This document shows positions 23,676 through 34,279 of a stretch of 64,000 bases of DNA, one piece after another. The position numbers were made by a program, and so were the translations under genes. The notes beneath the pieces are model-generated. The model had not been told where the DNA came from. It saw only the letters and a list, made by a program, of their open reading frames with translations, and made no database searches. Each line of letters starts with the position of its first letter. The first letter of the stretch is position 1. Origin of the DNA: Atherinomorus stipes (Eukaryota; Chordata; Actinopteri; Atheriniformes; Atherinidae); the NCBI GenBank assembly GCA_023101725.1, contig JALJCO010001284.1:3412001-3476000 (forward strand). The letters run 5' to 3'.

Positions 23676-24237
23676 GGTGGAGGTCGAAGGACCGTCTGGC
23701 GAGTTCATTATGCACAAAGCTGCAGACATTCAGCTGAGTCACTGAGAAGCTGCTGATGCTGGGGTGCATTTGAACTTCTCCAGGTACGTCAGACTGCGGT
23801 GGTGATGATCCGTCCCGCTGTGCAAGGCAGGTTCGAGTCAGGTGACATTTTCTTTCTCTTCATGAAAAGTTATCACAGAGTTTAAAAGAAAACAAAGAAG
23901 CTGGATCAGCAGCGGAGATGCAAAGCCAGCTTCATCATTTTCTCTTAAAGGTTGACTTTTCTCAAGTCTGTTAGCCTCAGGTTTCCTCACCGAACAGGAC
24001 CTCAGTGTGAAAAAAGTTCATAAAGAATCCCTACTGTTCCTCCATTTTTCTTTTTCTTTTTTTTTTTTCTTACGTTATCAATCTTTTCTTTTTTTCATTT
24101 TTTACTCAACACTTTTCTGGTTTAAGGAGACAGAGACAGCCATGGTGGAGGAAGGGTGGGGGTTCCTATTCACCCTGTGATGTACCTGGGGAGAGCTGGG
24201 CAGGGCAGGAAAGCGTCTCATAGTCGCCCCTGGTTAC

Positions 24238-24309
24238 CTAGAGGAGGGGCTACTGCACTCAGAAGCGGGGCAACAGAACTGATGGGCGATGTCATCATCT
24301 TCCTCCTCT
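24238..24309 (-). CDS. Candidate 72-nt internal exon, unknown gene
   Basis: On the minus strand a pyrimidine-rich acceptor (CTCTCTTGTTTGTTGG...CTCTCAG) is followed by 72 bases and a donor CTAG|GTAACC. The open frame enters with one base and leaves with two, and reads EEEDDDIAHQFCCPASE followed by a Ser/Pro end. The phase fits the donor of the candidate exon at 33791-34157 (ends with two bases). Its other frames contain stops. I recognise no domain. The exon is short, so chance cannot be excluded. Confidence 0.25.
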
Positions 24310-25182
24310 CTGAGAGACATACCAACAAACAAGAGAGTCATAGATGAAAAGAAAGGGAAAGTACAAGAAGAAGAAAGCAAAAGAGAGAAGGATAAAAAGA
24401 TGGTGGAAGAAGAGCAACATCAGAGAAGGGTCTAATGAATATCACTGATGTGCTGCAGTACTGAAGTCAGCCACCAGATGTCAGTGTTCACACATCTCTA
24501 ACTGAAGGAGTGACTTTCTGAGTTTAACTTTCCCTGCCAGAGGTGAAGCTGCATTCCCTCATCGCTTTGGGACACAATTAATCAGGAAAATTATAAACTT
24601 TTAACACAGTCAGAGGTGAACAAACTCACTTCTGAGTCTGAAAGTTTCTAGTTCAGGATAGAAGATGGGAAGGGAGGGAGGGATGAATGGATGAGGAGAG
24701 TGGAGGGGTGAGCTGATGGAGAAGCCGAGCCGTTTTGGAGATAGCACCAGTAATACACATTAATGCAAATGTAATGCTGAAAAGTGCAAATTAGTGTGAT
24801 AATTGCCACCGCTGTGATTTTTAAACAGGGCTGTAATCCATCACTGTGATCCCATTCAGCAGTTTTATATTTCCTTGTCTCATTTAAATAATCTAAGGAG
24901 TTGAAATTTGACACAGTAAATCTGGAGGAAATCTGGACTTCGACAGAGGGGGAGAGAGAGAGAGTTGCCCCCATTCTGCATGTGAAGATTTCATTTTATC
25001 CAGATGACTTGTTAAAAGCTTTTTGCTGATGTCACATCACACTGATTAAAATCCTTCTGATGTAGATGCTCTGTATGAGGTAATCATCTCTCACTGTAGC
25101 ATAAACGCTTAAATTCACACTTGTTCTCTGCAAACTGTGTGAACAGTATCTAATCAGAGAGGGAAAAAACCAACATTGTGGT

Positions 25183-25235
25183 GTCAGGAACGTGCTGAAA
25201 TGACCCCAACGCAGAGTCAGGACATCACCGGATGA
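25183..25235 (-). mobile_element. Gypsy-type LTR terminus, minus orientation
   Basis: Read on the minus strand the stretch gives CTGACTCTGCGTTGGGGTCA and then CACGTTCCTGACA, the typical right end of teleost Gypsy LTRs. It resembles the end of the LTR-like fragment at 237-251. Only the terminus is recognised; the rest of the LTR is not. Confidence 0.35.
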
Positions 25236-25978
25236 AGAACATAGTTATATTAACTGAGATACTTCCTCAATATTTCTGTAGTTTTTTAAAAAAAATTATG
25301 GCCTGTTATTTCTGGTTAAAAAGATGATGACATGTAAGAATTTCCTGAAGACACAAGCTCCTTTCAGTCCATGTTTTTCTGGAAGTTTCCATCCATGTGT
25401 TGATGGAATTAATCTAAAAAGGTTGAGAGGAACTAAAATTGATTCATGTTTGCACTATGTGACAAGAAAATGGACGTTTCAGTCCAGCTCCACGTTCAGA
25501 CTGCTGAGTTTAGGGAGAAATCTGCTGACACGTTTTTGTGCATGAAAACATCACAATAGGCCATCTGGAAACTCACTGGATTTAATGCTGGTAAGTTTCT
25601 GTTTGTTAAGTAGAGATATATATAAAATAAGAAAAAAATATATTTAAAAAATATATATATATAATTAGTTTTGAACACTAATATTTAAGTCCAACGTCTC
25701 AGTCTGAAAATATATTTTTTTCTTTTTAAATAAGGGGGTTTTGAAAGAGTTTCTAACATCAAAACTGTTCCTAAATCACTTTTGATGACACAGTGAAATT
25801 TAGGGATGGGCATTTGCGAACATTTTTTTTGATCGATTGTTGGGAGAGTGAACAATCAATTATTTATTTAATCCTTAAGAAATTCATGTCAACAATGATT
25901 ACACATACCACAGGCAGACTGTTTTTTTTTTAAAATCTAAAACACGTATTTATTTCAACTCCCAACTGCTCTACAGCC

Positions 25979-26280
25979 TCAATCATCTTCTCGACGAGAA
26001 GGTCGGCAGTGGTGGCACGTTATGGTGAGGTAGATCTCTGCTGTTAAAGCGTACCAACAGTCTGTTATGGCAACGCTAACTGCTGTGGCTAACTTGTTTA
26101 GCAGCTCCTGCTTTCGCTTCTTGTGTTTCAATGAGCCTGATAACAGTGCACCGTGAAACTGATAGACTGGTTCCACTAAATTCATCAAATCTTGGAAGCC
26201 GTTCGACGACACTTCTGGGAAACATATCCACTTTAATAATTTTTACAGATTTCCTCCGTTATTTTGTCTGCCTGCTTAGC
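25979..26280 (-). pseudogene. hAT transposase fragment
   Basis: Minus-strand frames give NGFQDLMNLVEPVYQF, then KKRKQELLNKLATAVSVAIT followed by DCWYALTAEIYLTITCHH. This corresponds to the segment of hAT transposases that has the first catalytic Asp region (family pattern ...TTDxWTS...ESYLTITCHxI). At least two frame changes occur, as parts of the family pattern (RSVVERLPRFDEF) are in a neighbouring frame. The BED finger and the C-terminal dimerisation region are not seen. Confidence 0.6.
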
Positions 26281-26301
26281 ATCACAGCTCCTCTGTCTTA
26301 A

Positions 26302-26844
26302 TGCTGCGTTCCATTTTCATCGGAACTGGGAACTGGGGGGTGACGTCACACCCGAATAACTTGCGTTCCAGCTCGCTGGTCGGAGAACCAGTTAGCTACC
26401 TAGCAAAACAAACGTGTTTGCTAAGGCTATTGTTATTAGCCGTTGTTGGCACAGCTGGTGTTGTAGTTCACATATACGAGATGAAAAATGTGAATTACAC
26501 TACAGCAGCTTCCCCCCACATCTGTTTAAACCAATACTACGTGTACGATTGATTTATGTAACAAAATATAAGTAAGAAGTGTAAATAAATGTAACATTAT
26601 AGAAGCTTCTAAAACTGCTAACACAGGGCGCGGCCATCTTTAAATCTGAACTCGGAGCTGCGAGAGTTGTCCGACTTTCCGAGTGGGAAATCCGACTTCA
26701 GGGGGGCGTTCCAGTTGAAACTTCCTACTCGGAACTGGGAATTTCCGACTTCCGAGTTCAAATGGTAGGTAGGTAGGTAGGTAATTTATTTCGAGACATG
26801 TAATAACCAAAGATGATCATACAAAGATGATCTGGAACGCAGCA
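26302..26844. mobile_element. MITE with TGCTGCGTTCCA ends
   Basis: The ends are the perfect 12-bp inverted pair TGCTGCGTTCCA, and the interior has inverted GGAACTGGGAA / TTCCGA words at both sides. This layout is a widespread short DNA element in fish. It lies inside the hAT at 25801-27280 and is younger. I could not fix a target duplication. It includes a (GGTA)n run at 26764-26782 and no coding frame. Confidence 0.55.
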
Positions 26845-27821
26845 CAAGACTGAGACAACAGTGGGTTGAAGGGATTATTACCTTTAAGCACAGTTGGATG
26901 AGTGTTTTTTAAATGGTACATCATGGGAGTTGTCGAGTTGTTTTTACAAAACGTGTTGCAGTATTTACAATGTGAGTTGTCATTTTCTAACGCAAAATGG
27001 TCCTACACCAGACTTCGCTATGCTCGTTTCATGTTTAGACGAGCCTTCTTTCAGCTGCTGTGACGGGGAAGACGGCAGCTTGCAGGCGGCTTACTCTGCT
27101 GTCTTTAGGCGACATCGCCCCCCGCTGGTAGGATGTTCAATTACCGCCACATAGTGAAATTTATTACATAGCTTCAAGACATACACTACATGAATTAATT
27201 CTGTTTTATAAGACCATCCGATGATCAAAAAAACTCTTAATGATCAATTATCGATGATCAATTAATTGTGCCCATCCCTAGTAAAATTCATTATGGACAT
27301 TCCTGGATCTGTTGTTGTCCCGCAGCGTCCGGAGGCTGAGGAACTGCATCAGCTTATGGCTGAGTTTCAGCTTACACACTACTTCACGCGCCAACAACAG
27401 GAAATCAACACACTGGCTGTTTTCAACGTTACTATAGGAAGAGAGGAAAAGTAAGGGTAAAGCTATAGCAGTTCTAAAGTTCAGAGGGTTCTCACTTCAC
27501 ATACAGAAATTTGTTCATTTAGAGACACTGTAGTAAAAATGGAGGCACAAACATGGCAGCTACTACTGTATGTATGTGGACCCATGGCAAGAATCAAAGG
27601 TCTCATTCTAAGAGTATAAAAACATAAGTTATCAAGTGAACAGACACCAATAGAAACTCAGTTTTTCATGATATATAAATTTTCTCTGTTGTTGATGGAA
27701 CATGAAAGTGGATAAAAGTGGAAAAGATCAGATCACAGGCTGAGCAAACTTCTGTGGAAATTCCACAAGACTATTCAGAATGAGGTTCAGTAGTGTGCGT
27801 GTCCTCCACGTGCCTGTACGC

Positions 27822-28012
27822 CAGTGGTGTCCAAAGTCGGCCCTCAATGGTCGCTGTCCTGACGGTTTTCCACACCTCCTTGCACCAGCACAGCTGACTC
27901 AAATTAAATGAATTTAAAAGCCAATGAATTTGAGTCAGCTGTGTGTTGGAGAAGGGAGACATGGAAAACCTGCAGGATTGTGGCCCTCGAGGAGCAGAGC
28001 TGGACACCCCTG
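27822..28012. mobile_element. 191-bp hAT MITE with 8-bp duplication
   Basis: The ends are CAGTGGTGTCC and GGACACCCCTG (inverse CAGGGGTGTCC). The flanks are CTGTACGC (27814-27821) and CTGTATGC (28013-28020), an 8-bp duplication with one change. The interior is itself a near palindrome (GAGTCAGCTGTG.. at both sides of the centre), as known for this short fish family ('ggtgtccaactccggtcctcgagg'). Confidence 0.75.
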
Positions 28013-28031
28013 CTGTATGCATTCTGTACGA

Positions 28032-28216
28032 CAGGAGTAGGCAACTCTGGTCCTCAAGGGCTGGCATCCTGCAGGTATTAAGAGTTTCCCTGCTGCACCA
28101 CACCTGACTCCAGTCAATAGGTAATTGTGCAGAGCTGATGCGAAGCTCTACACAAGTCACAAGATGTGTTGCCACTAATACCTTCCAGCCATCAAGAACC
28201 AGAGTTTCCCACCCCT
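28032..28216. mobile_element. Second hAT MITE, 185 bp, adjacent to the first
   Basis: The left end CAGGAGTAGGCAACTCTGG pairs with the right end CCAGAGTTTCCCACCCCTT. It is related to the neighbouring MITE but distinct. Possible 8-bp flanks are TTCTGTAC / TTCTATAG, with two differences, so it may be older or the flanks have changed. It inserted 19 bp from the first MITE in the Tc1 3' end. Confidence 0.6.
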
Positions 28217-29640
28217 TTTCTATAGCGTCTGGGCATGCTCCTGATGACATCACGGATGTTCTCCTGAGAGACCTCCTCCCAGACCTGGATCAGGGCATCA
28301 GTCAAATCTGGGACGTGACGGCGGTGGATGGAACGAGACATGATGTCCAAGAGGTGCTGGTCTGGATTCAGGTCCGGTGAACAGGCAGGCCAGTCCATAG
28401 CATCCATGCCTTCATCATGTGGGTGCTGACTCTTGTCCTGCATCAGAAGGAACCAGGTCCCACTGCATCACCATGCGGTCTGACAATAGGTCTGAGGATC
28501 TCATCCCAGTACCTAATGGCAGTCAAGGTACCACTGGCAAGCAAATGGAGGTCCGTGCAGCTCTCCAAGAATATACTGTACCTCCCCAGACCGTCACTGA
28601 CCCACAGCTAAACTGGTCATCCTTGAGGATGTCGCAGGCAGCAGAATATTCTCCAGGGCATCTCTAGACTCTCACGTCACCTGAGCCTCGTTTCCACCCG
28701 CATATCTGGGTCGGCTCAGGTGGGTTTTGGTACCGATTTGTTGATTTTACGTTGCGTCTCCACAGCAAACTGTACCCTTACCCTGGAGTATTAACCGGAT
28801 AGTGCTGCTACGTGATCGCGTGACATCATCGCTGTGCAACACCTTTTAACCAAAGCACCACACCACATGAGACAGAAACAAAGGGGTCATCCCTGTTTTG
28901 TTTTTATGCCGGGTCATGCGGGAAGTAACATATTTTTCAACCAATCAATGGATTGCAGTGAGCTAAGCTCCGCCTCTTTGGTCCGGATCGGTTAGATCAG
29001 TACTCTTACAGAAGGGTACCAAAAAAGTAGGATGGGTCGGATATACAGGTAAGGGTACCCATCCCAGTTTTTATCTGTGGAGACACAAAAAAAAACGACC
29101 CAACCCAGACCTGCTGGTGGAAGCAGGACTATGGGCTCAATGTGAACCTGATCTCATCCGTAAAGATAACAGGGAGCTAATGGCCAATCTGGTGTTCTGT
29201 GCCAGCCAATCCGGCTGCACGGTGTTGGGCTGTGAGCACAAGTTCCATTTGAGGACGTTAGGTCCTCATGGAGTCTGTTTCTGACAGTTTGAGCAGAAAC
29301 ATGCATGAGTGGCTGCTGGAGGTCATTTTGAAGGACTCTGGCGGTGCTCCTCCTGTTCCTTCTTGCACAAAGGAGCAGAGTGGTCCTGCTGCTGTGTTGT
29401 TGTCCTCTCACAGCCCCCTCTCTACAGCTCCTGGTACTGTATACTGGCCTGTCTCCTGGTCTCTCCTCCATGCTTTCCACACTGTGCTGGGAGCAAACCT
29501 TCTTACAACACTGAGTATTGATGCTCCACCCTGGATGAGCTTCACTACTTTGAGTAACTTTGGATGGTTGCAGACACTGCCTCATTTTACCTCTGGTGGT
29601 GAGGACACAGGGAAAATACCTGTACAAGCCTGACCAAATA
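28217..29640 (-). pseudogene. Tc1-like transposase, disrupted
   Basis: From the 5' end (right): a segment with LLLCARRNRRSTARVLQNDL and VSAQTVRNRLHE (second DNA-binding helix-turn-helix; about 29300-29420). After the 28685-29130 insert comes the C-terminal catalytic part DAMDWPACSPDLNPDQHLLD, then IMSRSIHRRHV and ALIQVWEEVSQENIRDVIRS (28220-28430). In the usual SPDLNPIEH motif the last catalytic Glu is replaced by Gln (DLNPDQH). The N-terminal MRR... and middle catalytic parts are shortened or shifted. It is inactive. Confidence 0.8.
28685..29130. mobile_element. MITE inside the Tc1 transposase
   Basis: The left end CCTCGTTTCCACCCGCATAT then CTGGGTCGG corresponds to the inverse of the right end (CCTGCTTCCACCAGCAGGTC then TGGGTTGGGTCG). 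Inner parts also pair (CTGTACCCTTACC near 28774, GGTAAGGGTACCC near 29050). The exact ends and target duplication are uncertain. It is non-coding. Confidence 0.6.
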
Positions 29641-29875
29641 TCAGCCTAAAAGGATGAGGACAGAGAAATGGTCTGTGGCCACCACGTGCAGGACCTTTCC
29701 TTTATAGGGTTGTCTTGCTAAACATTTTCACCTGTTGTCTGTTCCATTTGTGAAACTAATTAACAATCAGTTTTACTTAACTGGACAGATTGACATCCCA
29801 GAAGTTGGACTGTCCTTGAGTTACATGGTAATGATTTTGTGTTCTCTTTATTTGTTTATTTATTTTTTACTGTCT

Positions 29876-31170
29876 AGTTGCCTATGTGTTTGCAGCATTT
29901 TTCTAATCTTACATGACACCATGCATAAAATGTGTTGTGCTAATGTGTCGACATGTCTGCACACTGCTGTACTTGGGCAAATCATCCTGTGTTAACATAT
30001 CACCATGCTCACATGCAGTTTAAAGTGACGCTGCTGCAGACATCAAAAAATAAAAGCTAAACAAGGTCACATTGCCTCACTGTCATGGCAGCATGCGAGT
30101 CATCTGGTGAATCCCTCAGCTCTGTGTGTATGTATGCTTAACAGCCTCTGAAAATCTCCCTCCTCTGCTGATGACGCATCCTCTCACATTCCTCACTAGC
30201 ACACACACACACACACACACACACCCCGACGCACACACACACACACACGCTCCCCTCCGTCATAGACTCTCTGCGTCTTTAATGTGTGACTGTAAAATCT
30301 GACTGTGGCTAAGACTAGATACAAATGTAATACAAATATCATCCAAACCTCTGCAAGTAAACTCATTTCCATCCACTGCGCTACGCTGAGTATTTGACGA
30401 TAACATCTTCATGATATAATACAACCTGAAATGGTGAATTCTGTGGAGGGACCTTGATCAGTATGATGAAGTTTGAAGTTTTGTCTCCTCACTGCCGTTC
30501 CAAGCTGATGACACCTCAGTGGATGTTTAAGCTAAAGCTTCATAAGCCAGAGATTTATTATACTGGTTAGTATGTTTAATCCAGGTGGACGCATTTTTGT
30601 TTGTAATCCAAATCCTGTGCTGCAAGGTAAGTTGAACATGTTTCAGTCAGCCTGGTGGAAACATGTTACAACCAATGTGCAGGAGGAAAAAGAATTATCA
30701 AACTACAGCTTGTATGCTAAGTCATAGGCTCTGACTCTTGTTAGAGTCCATATTTGTTAGCATGCTATATTTACCATTTTAATACAAAGTTACAGTATAC
30801 TCATGGCTCCATTAATCCATTTCAGCCATATAAGGACATTCAATATGGTGTCTAGAGCCAGCACTCATTTCTTTACATATTGCCAGAAGACAGGAAACAA
30901 TTACAGCTTTAGGTTGTGCAAACATATACCAGTTTATAAATGCTAATATAAACGCAGTTTATAAGACAAAAATAGAGCCTGTCTAATTCTAAGGAGCATG
31001 CTGATGCACTGTCAAAGCCTCTGTGGAGGACAAAAATGCTTCTTGCTGCATAAGTTTAACAATGAAGGATCCATGATAGCTTGTAAAAATTTTAAACTTT
31101 TGCACAAATAGATCTAACCGGGATCACGCGCACATACACTTAAAGGCGTAGCCAGGGAGGGGAGCTGTGA
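29876..31170. other. No gene recognised
   Basis: AT-rich sequence with a (CA)n microsatellite at 30199-30248 (interrupted by CCCCGACG). No element ends or coding signal were seen. Confidence 0.4.
30199..30248. repeat. (CA)n microsatellite
   Basis: Two CA runs separated by CCCCGACG. Confidence 0.9.
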
Positions 31171-31171
31171 A

Positions 31172-31600
31172 TCAAGCAGGCTGGTCTTGAGCGTGCACTT
31201 TATTCAAAAACTCTTGAACAGTCTGAATTGCACAATTCAGACAAACATCTTCTATACCGCCTTTAATTCTTGGTGTCATAGATTCAACAAAGAGTTGGAA
31301 ACATTCCTCAGAGATTTTGCTCCATATTGACATGACAGAATCACCCAGTTGCTGCAGATTTGTCGGCTGCACATCTGTGATGAGAATCTCTTGTTCCTCT
31401 ACATCCCAAAGCTGCTCTGTTGGATTGAGATCTGGGGACTGTGGAGGCCATTGGAGTACAGTGAACAAACGGTCACGTTCAAGAAAGCAGTAGGAGATGA
31501 TTTGAACTTTGTGACATGGAGCATTATCCTGCTGGAGGTAGCCATAAGAAGATGCTGCACTGGACAAACTGTTAAATACAGGTGGGTCTGGCCTTTGTCA
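31172..31600 (-). pseudogene. Tc1-like transposase, C-terminal part
   Basis: The minus strand encodes ASSYGYLQQDNAPCHKVQII, then RLFTVLQWPPQSPDLNPTEQ followed by LWDVEEQE and SIWSKISEECFQLFVESM. The second catalytic Asp (QQDNAPCH) is present. The third acidic position is Glu in LNPTEQLW. The frame runs about 125 codons to a stop at 31172. Upstream (31560-31600) the frame shifts, and the N-terminal half and both terminal repeats are absent. It represents a different Tc1 lineage from the other copies. Confidence 0.8.
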
Positions 31601-31825
31601 TTGTTGTAGTGCCAGTTGTGTCCAGCAGGGGGCAGATTACAACTATTAGGAAGTTTTTTTTTTGTCACATGTTGATGAAACAGGTCTCAGGAACTGCATG
31701 TATTAATTATGATACACTAGGTGTTACAGGTTTAAGAAGTAAAAGGAAATAAGTTGCTGCAAGTTTATGTATCTTAAGTTGAAACAAAAAAGCCTTTGAT
31801 AGAATCCCAACACAACTTGGTTTAA

Positions 31826-32416
31826 GGGTGCATTTACAAAGGTTTTTTTATTCGAATCGGAGTCCGTTTGCTTGGAAAGTCCACTTCGTTTAGGGGAGTT
31901 GTGAATGCGCAAGCGGACTCTGATTCGGAACAAACAACCAGACTCGGTCCACCTACAAACGCAGGTCTCGGTCCGATTCAAGTGAACCAAAGACAGGAAG
32001 TGGACTACAAGTTGCATTGGCATTGTGGGTCAAACGTTGGACAACGTCGGTAAACGCTAAGACAACACACACACGTGTGGGACTGCGGTACTTATAAACA
32101 TGGCTCGTGGTCAGACGTGGAGTTACGAGGAAGTAAAAGCTTTAATCAATATTTGATCTGATGAAAGCATATCCCAGCTCCTCGTGGAAAAATAATGTCG
32201 CTTAGTGGAGAGAACAGAAGTTGTGAGAACTTTCTTGTTTGTGCGTCTTGTCCTTGCCTACAGTGAATCTGAATGCAGCGCCACCTGAGATTCTTGGCCC
32301 GTTTGGCAATAGTGCAACGTGAACGTGATCTCAGTCTGGAAGACCACCCCCGCCCCCAGCCAAACTAAGTCCCCAAACGGACCGAGACTCGCGGACTATG
32401 CTTTCTGAATGCGCCC
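31826..32416 (+). mobile_element. Harbinger-type non-autonomous element
   Basis: The inverted ends are GGGTGCATTTACAAAGG / GGGCGCATTCAGAAAGC, flanked by TAA (31823-31825) and TGA (32417-32419), in line with the 3-bp TWA target of PIF/Harbinger with one change. Further in, CGGAGTCCG-type words and GGTCCGATTC are inverted at the two sides. It contains the first codons of a Myb/SANT-like frame at 32100. It is a 591-bp internally deleted derivative. Confidence 0.65.
32100..32156 (+). pseudogene. Start of a Harbinger Myb/SANT-like protein, truncated
   Basis: ATG at 32100 gives MARGQTWSYEEVKALINI and then stops. The W-x(2)-EE-V-x-A-L-I pattern is the first helix of the Myb/SANT-like DNA-binding protein that Harbinger elements encode beside their nuclease. 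A TATA-like CTTATAAAC lies directly upstream. All of the rest is missing, so it cannot work. Confidence 0.55.
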
Positions 32417-32419
32417 TGA

Positions 32420-33790
32420 GTTGTTCTACCAGCTTTTTTGACAAATTTTAAGGTGAATCATAGAACTGTATCCTCTTTTCAACATTAATATTCAGCAATA
32501 ATATGTTTAGTTAATGTTTGAGTAAAGTTAAGTATTTAATAACCAGTGTATTTGTGCTGACGAAGTCATTCATTCAGATGCAGCAATGTGCACTCATTCT
32601 GTTATTGTTGTGGTTTTTAGTTGTTGTGCTCTGTAAACAATACAGTTTAAGTTGAATCTTTTAGAGCCCTTTTGCTCGTCATAGCTCCAGAAATTAGGCC
32701 ATGCAGTAAAATCACATCCAGATCGAAAAGTAAAGCAATTGTTCTCATAATTGTAGGAAAATGTCAGATAAAATGAATGTGTTTCTCTCTGTGATGCTGC
32801 TAATGAGTCATAAACTCTCACACTTCCTGTTTATGGTGCTCGGCTTCCCGATGGGCTGTTTCAGATGGAGGGGTGGGGGCAGGGAAGTGATGATGAAGGT
32901 AGGTGAGGAAAAAGAGAGAGTACTGACGGTGTTTTTGGGGAGAGGGCGGATGAGATGGATGGGAGGCTGCTTCACCTTCAGTGCTGTTCTGTGTGTTTGT
33001 GTGTGAGTCAGGGGTGTTGCAGTTTATTATTACAAGTTATTATAGCACTGTGGAGAGAGGCAAGGTGGGGGAAGGAGCAGGAGAGGCTTGAGGTGAAAAT
33101 GCATTTAGAGGGAATTTCACAGACTTTAATGCACGTTAGATTTTACTGTAACAGCTTCACAAATGTTTGACTTTTAAAAAAAACAAAAAAACAAAACAAA
33201 ACAAAAACATTTTACTAACCTTAGTTTTTTTCTTTTTTTTACACATTTAAACATATTCTGTTTTTTCATCTTTGGCTAGTTAAGAAGTTAAACACTAAGA
33301 TTTAGACGTCACATGTGGATCAGTTTGGGGGAAAAAAACAGAGCTGTTCGTCCTCATCCTGATGTTTACCATCAGAATATGTTCAGCCTCCACCTTTTTT
33401 TTTATAGAGGTGCAACATCCAAGCCACAATCACAGATTAACTATACAATATGTCAAAATAACTGCATGTAACTCTCAATTTACTTATCTTTTTTAAACTC
33501 ATGAAACAAACTGTTGGTGCTGCCACCAAGGTTTATTAAGCCACACTGTCAGCTAATTCTAATAAGTAACAGATTGTTTAATTTACAAATATCACACTGT
33601 CCTAAGTTTCCAATCTTGTACGCAAAGCCTTTAAAATTTAGGTTATTACCCTTTAATAAAATTGATACACATATTTTTGTGAATTTTAGTGTGAATTGGA
33701 AAAATCTTCTGTACAGGCATCAGATAATTGAAATATTTCTTCATCGGACAACAGAAACACAAAATTCACTCTAAATGCAGGTCAGCTCAC
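32420..33790. other. No gene recognised
   Basis: AT-rich sequence with A-runs at 33176-33212 and T-runs at 33225-33240. Nothing further recognised. Confidence 0.4.
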
Positions 33791-34157
33791 CGACCCCTGC
33801 TGCTGGAGGTGGTCTGGGGGAGGCTGCCATGGGCAGCGAGGTGGGGGAAAGCAGGTCTGGAAGAAGTGGGTGAGGCAGGGTGTGGAGGAACAAAGGGGTG
33901 GGGGGGACTCTGGCCCTTACCTTGCCTGCTCGTGGTGCTTGGCGGGGGGCAGGGCGCAGGGAGGCTTGGGCAGGCGGAGGCGCGCGGGACAGCAGTACTG
34001 ATGGTAGGTGGCGTGGCTGTTAGGAGGTAGGCTGGAGGAGTAGAGAGAGGAGGAGGAGGAGGAGGAGGTGGAGGAAGGAGTGGTGATGCTAGTAGGGTTG
34101 TTGGAGGTACGACAAGAGGTGGTGGTAGTAGAACAGGTGGAGGAGGAGGAATAAGAC
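33791..34157 (-). CDS. Candidate proline-rich exon, unknown gene
   Basis: On the minus strand a very good acceptor (TTTCTATCTCTTTCTGTCAG) precedes 367 bases that are open for 122 codons and end at the donor GGTCG|GTGAGC. The frame enters with two bases and leaves with two. It encodes a Pro/Ser/Thr-rich, probably disordered segment: LIPPPPPVLLPPPLVVPP, TPPTISTAVPRASACPSLP, then RPAFPHLAAHGSLPQTTSSS. The region is much more GC-rich than its surroundings. An alternative reading splits it by a 64-base intron at 33857-33920 (acceptor TTCTTCCAG, donor GCAAG|GTAAGG) and uses another frame (HATYHQYCCPARLRLPKPPC). I recognise neither protein. The CCT repeats could also make a chance frame. Confidence 0.35.
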
Positions 34158-34279
34158 CTGACAGAAAGAGATAGAAAGAGAGATAGAAAGATAGAGAGGG
34201 AGAAAAAAGAGAGAAAAATAAAGTCAAGAGGGAAACAGAGAAAGGTAGACAACAACAACAAACAAACAAGCACACATAA

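Larger units (their letters stand above)
25801..27280 (-). mobile_element. hAT transposon, degenerate, with 8-bp target duplication
   Basis: The ends are TAGGGATGGGCATTTGCGAA and its inverse ...AATTGTGCCCATCCCTA. They are flanked by GTGAAATT (25793-25800) and GTAAAATT (27281-27288), an 8-bp duplication with one difference, as in hAT elements. Inside, 25979-26280 keeps transposase debris and 26302-26844 is a later insertion. The order of the transposase debris puts the element on the minus strand. It is not active. Confidence 0.8.
27690..29875 (-). mobile_element. Tc1-like transposon with three insertions
   Basis: The right part (29640-29875) is the 5' region of a well-known Tc1 family in fish: on the minus strand TTACCATGTAACTCAAGGAC, TCTGTCCAGTTAAGTAAAAC, GACAACAGGTGAAAATG and GGTGGCCACAGACCA, with a degraded terminal repeat (GTGTTCTCTTTATTTGTTTA) near 29840. 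The left part (27690-27813) is the segment after the transposase stop. The far left terminal repeat was not found, so that limit is approximate. Insertions lie at 27822-28012, 28032-28216 and about 28685-29130. Confidence 0.75.

Noticed and set aside
28192..28667. Plus-strand open frames over the Tc1 region
   Set aside because: They are the complement of the minus-strand transposase.
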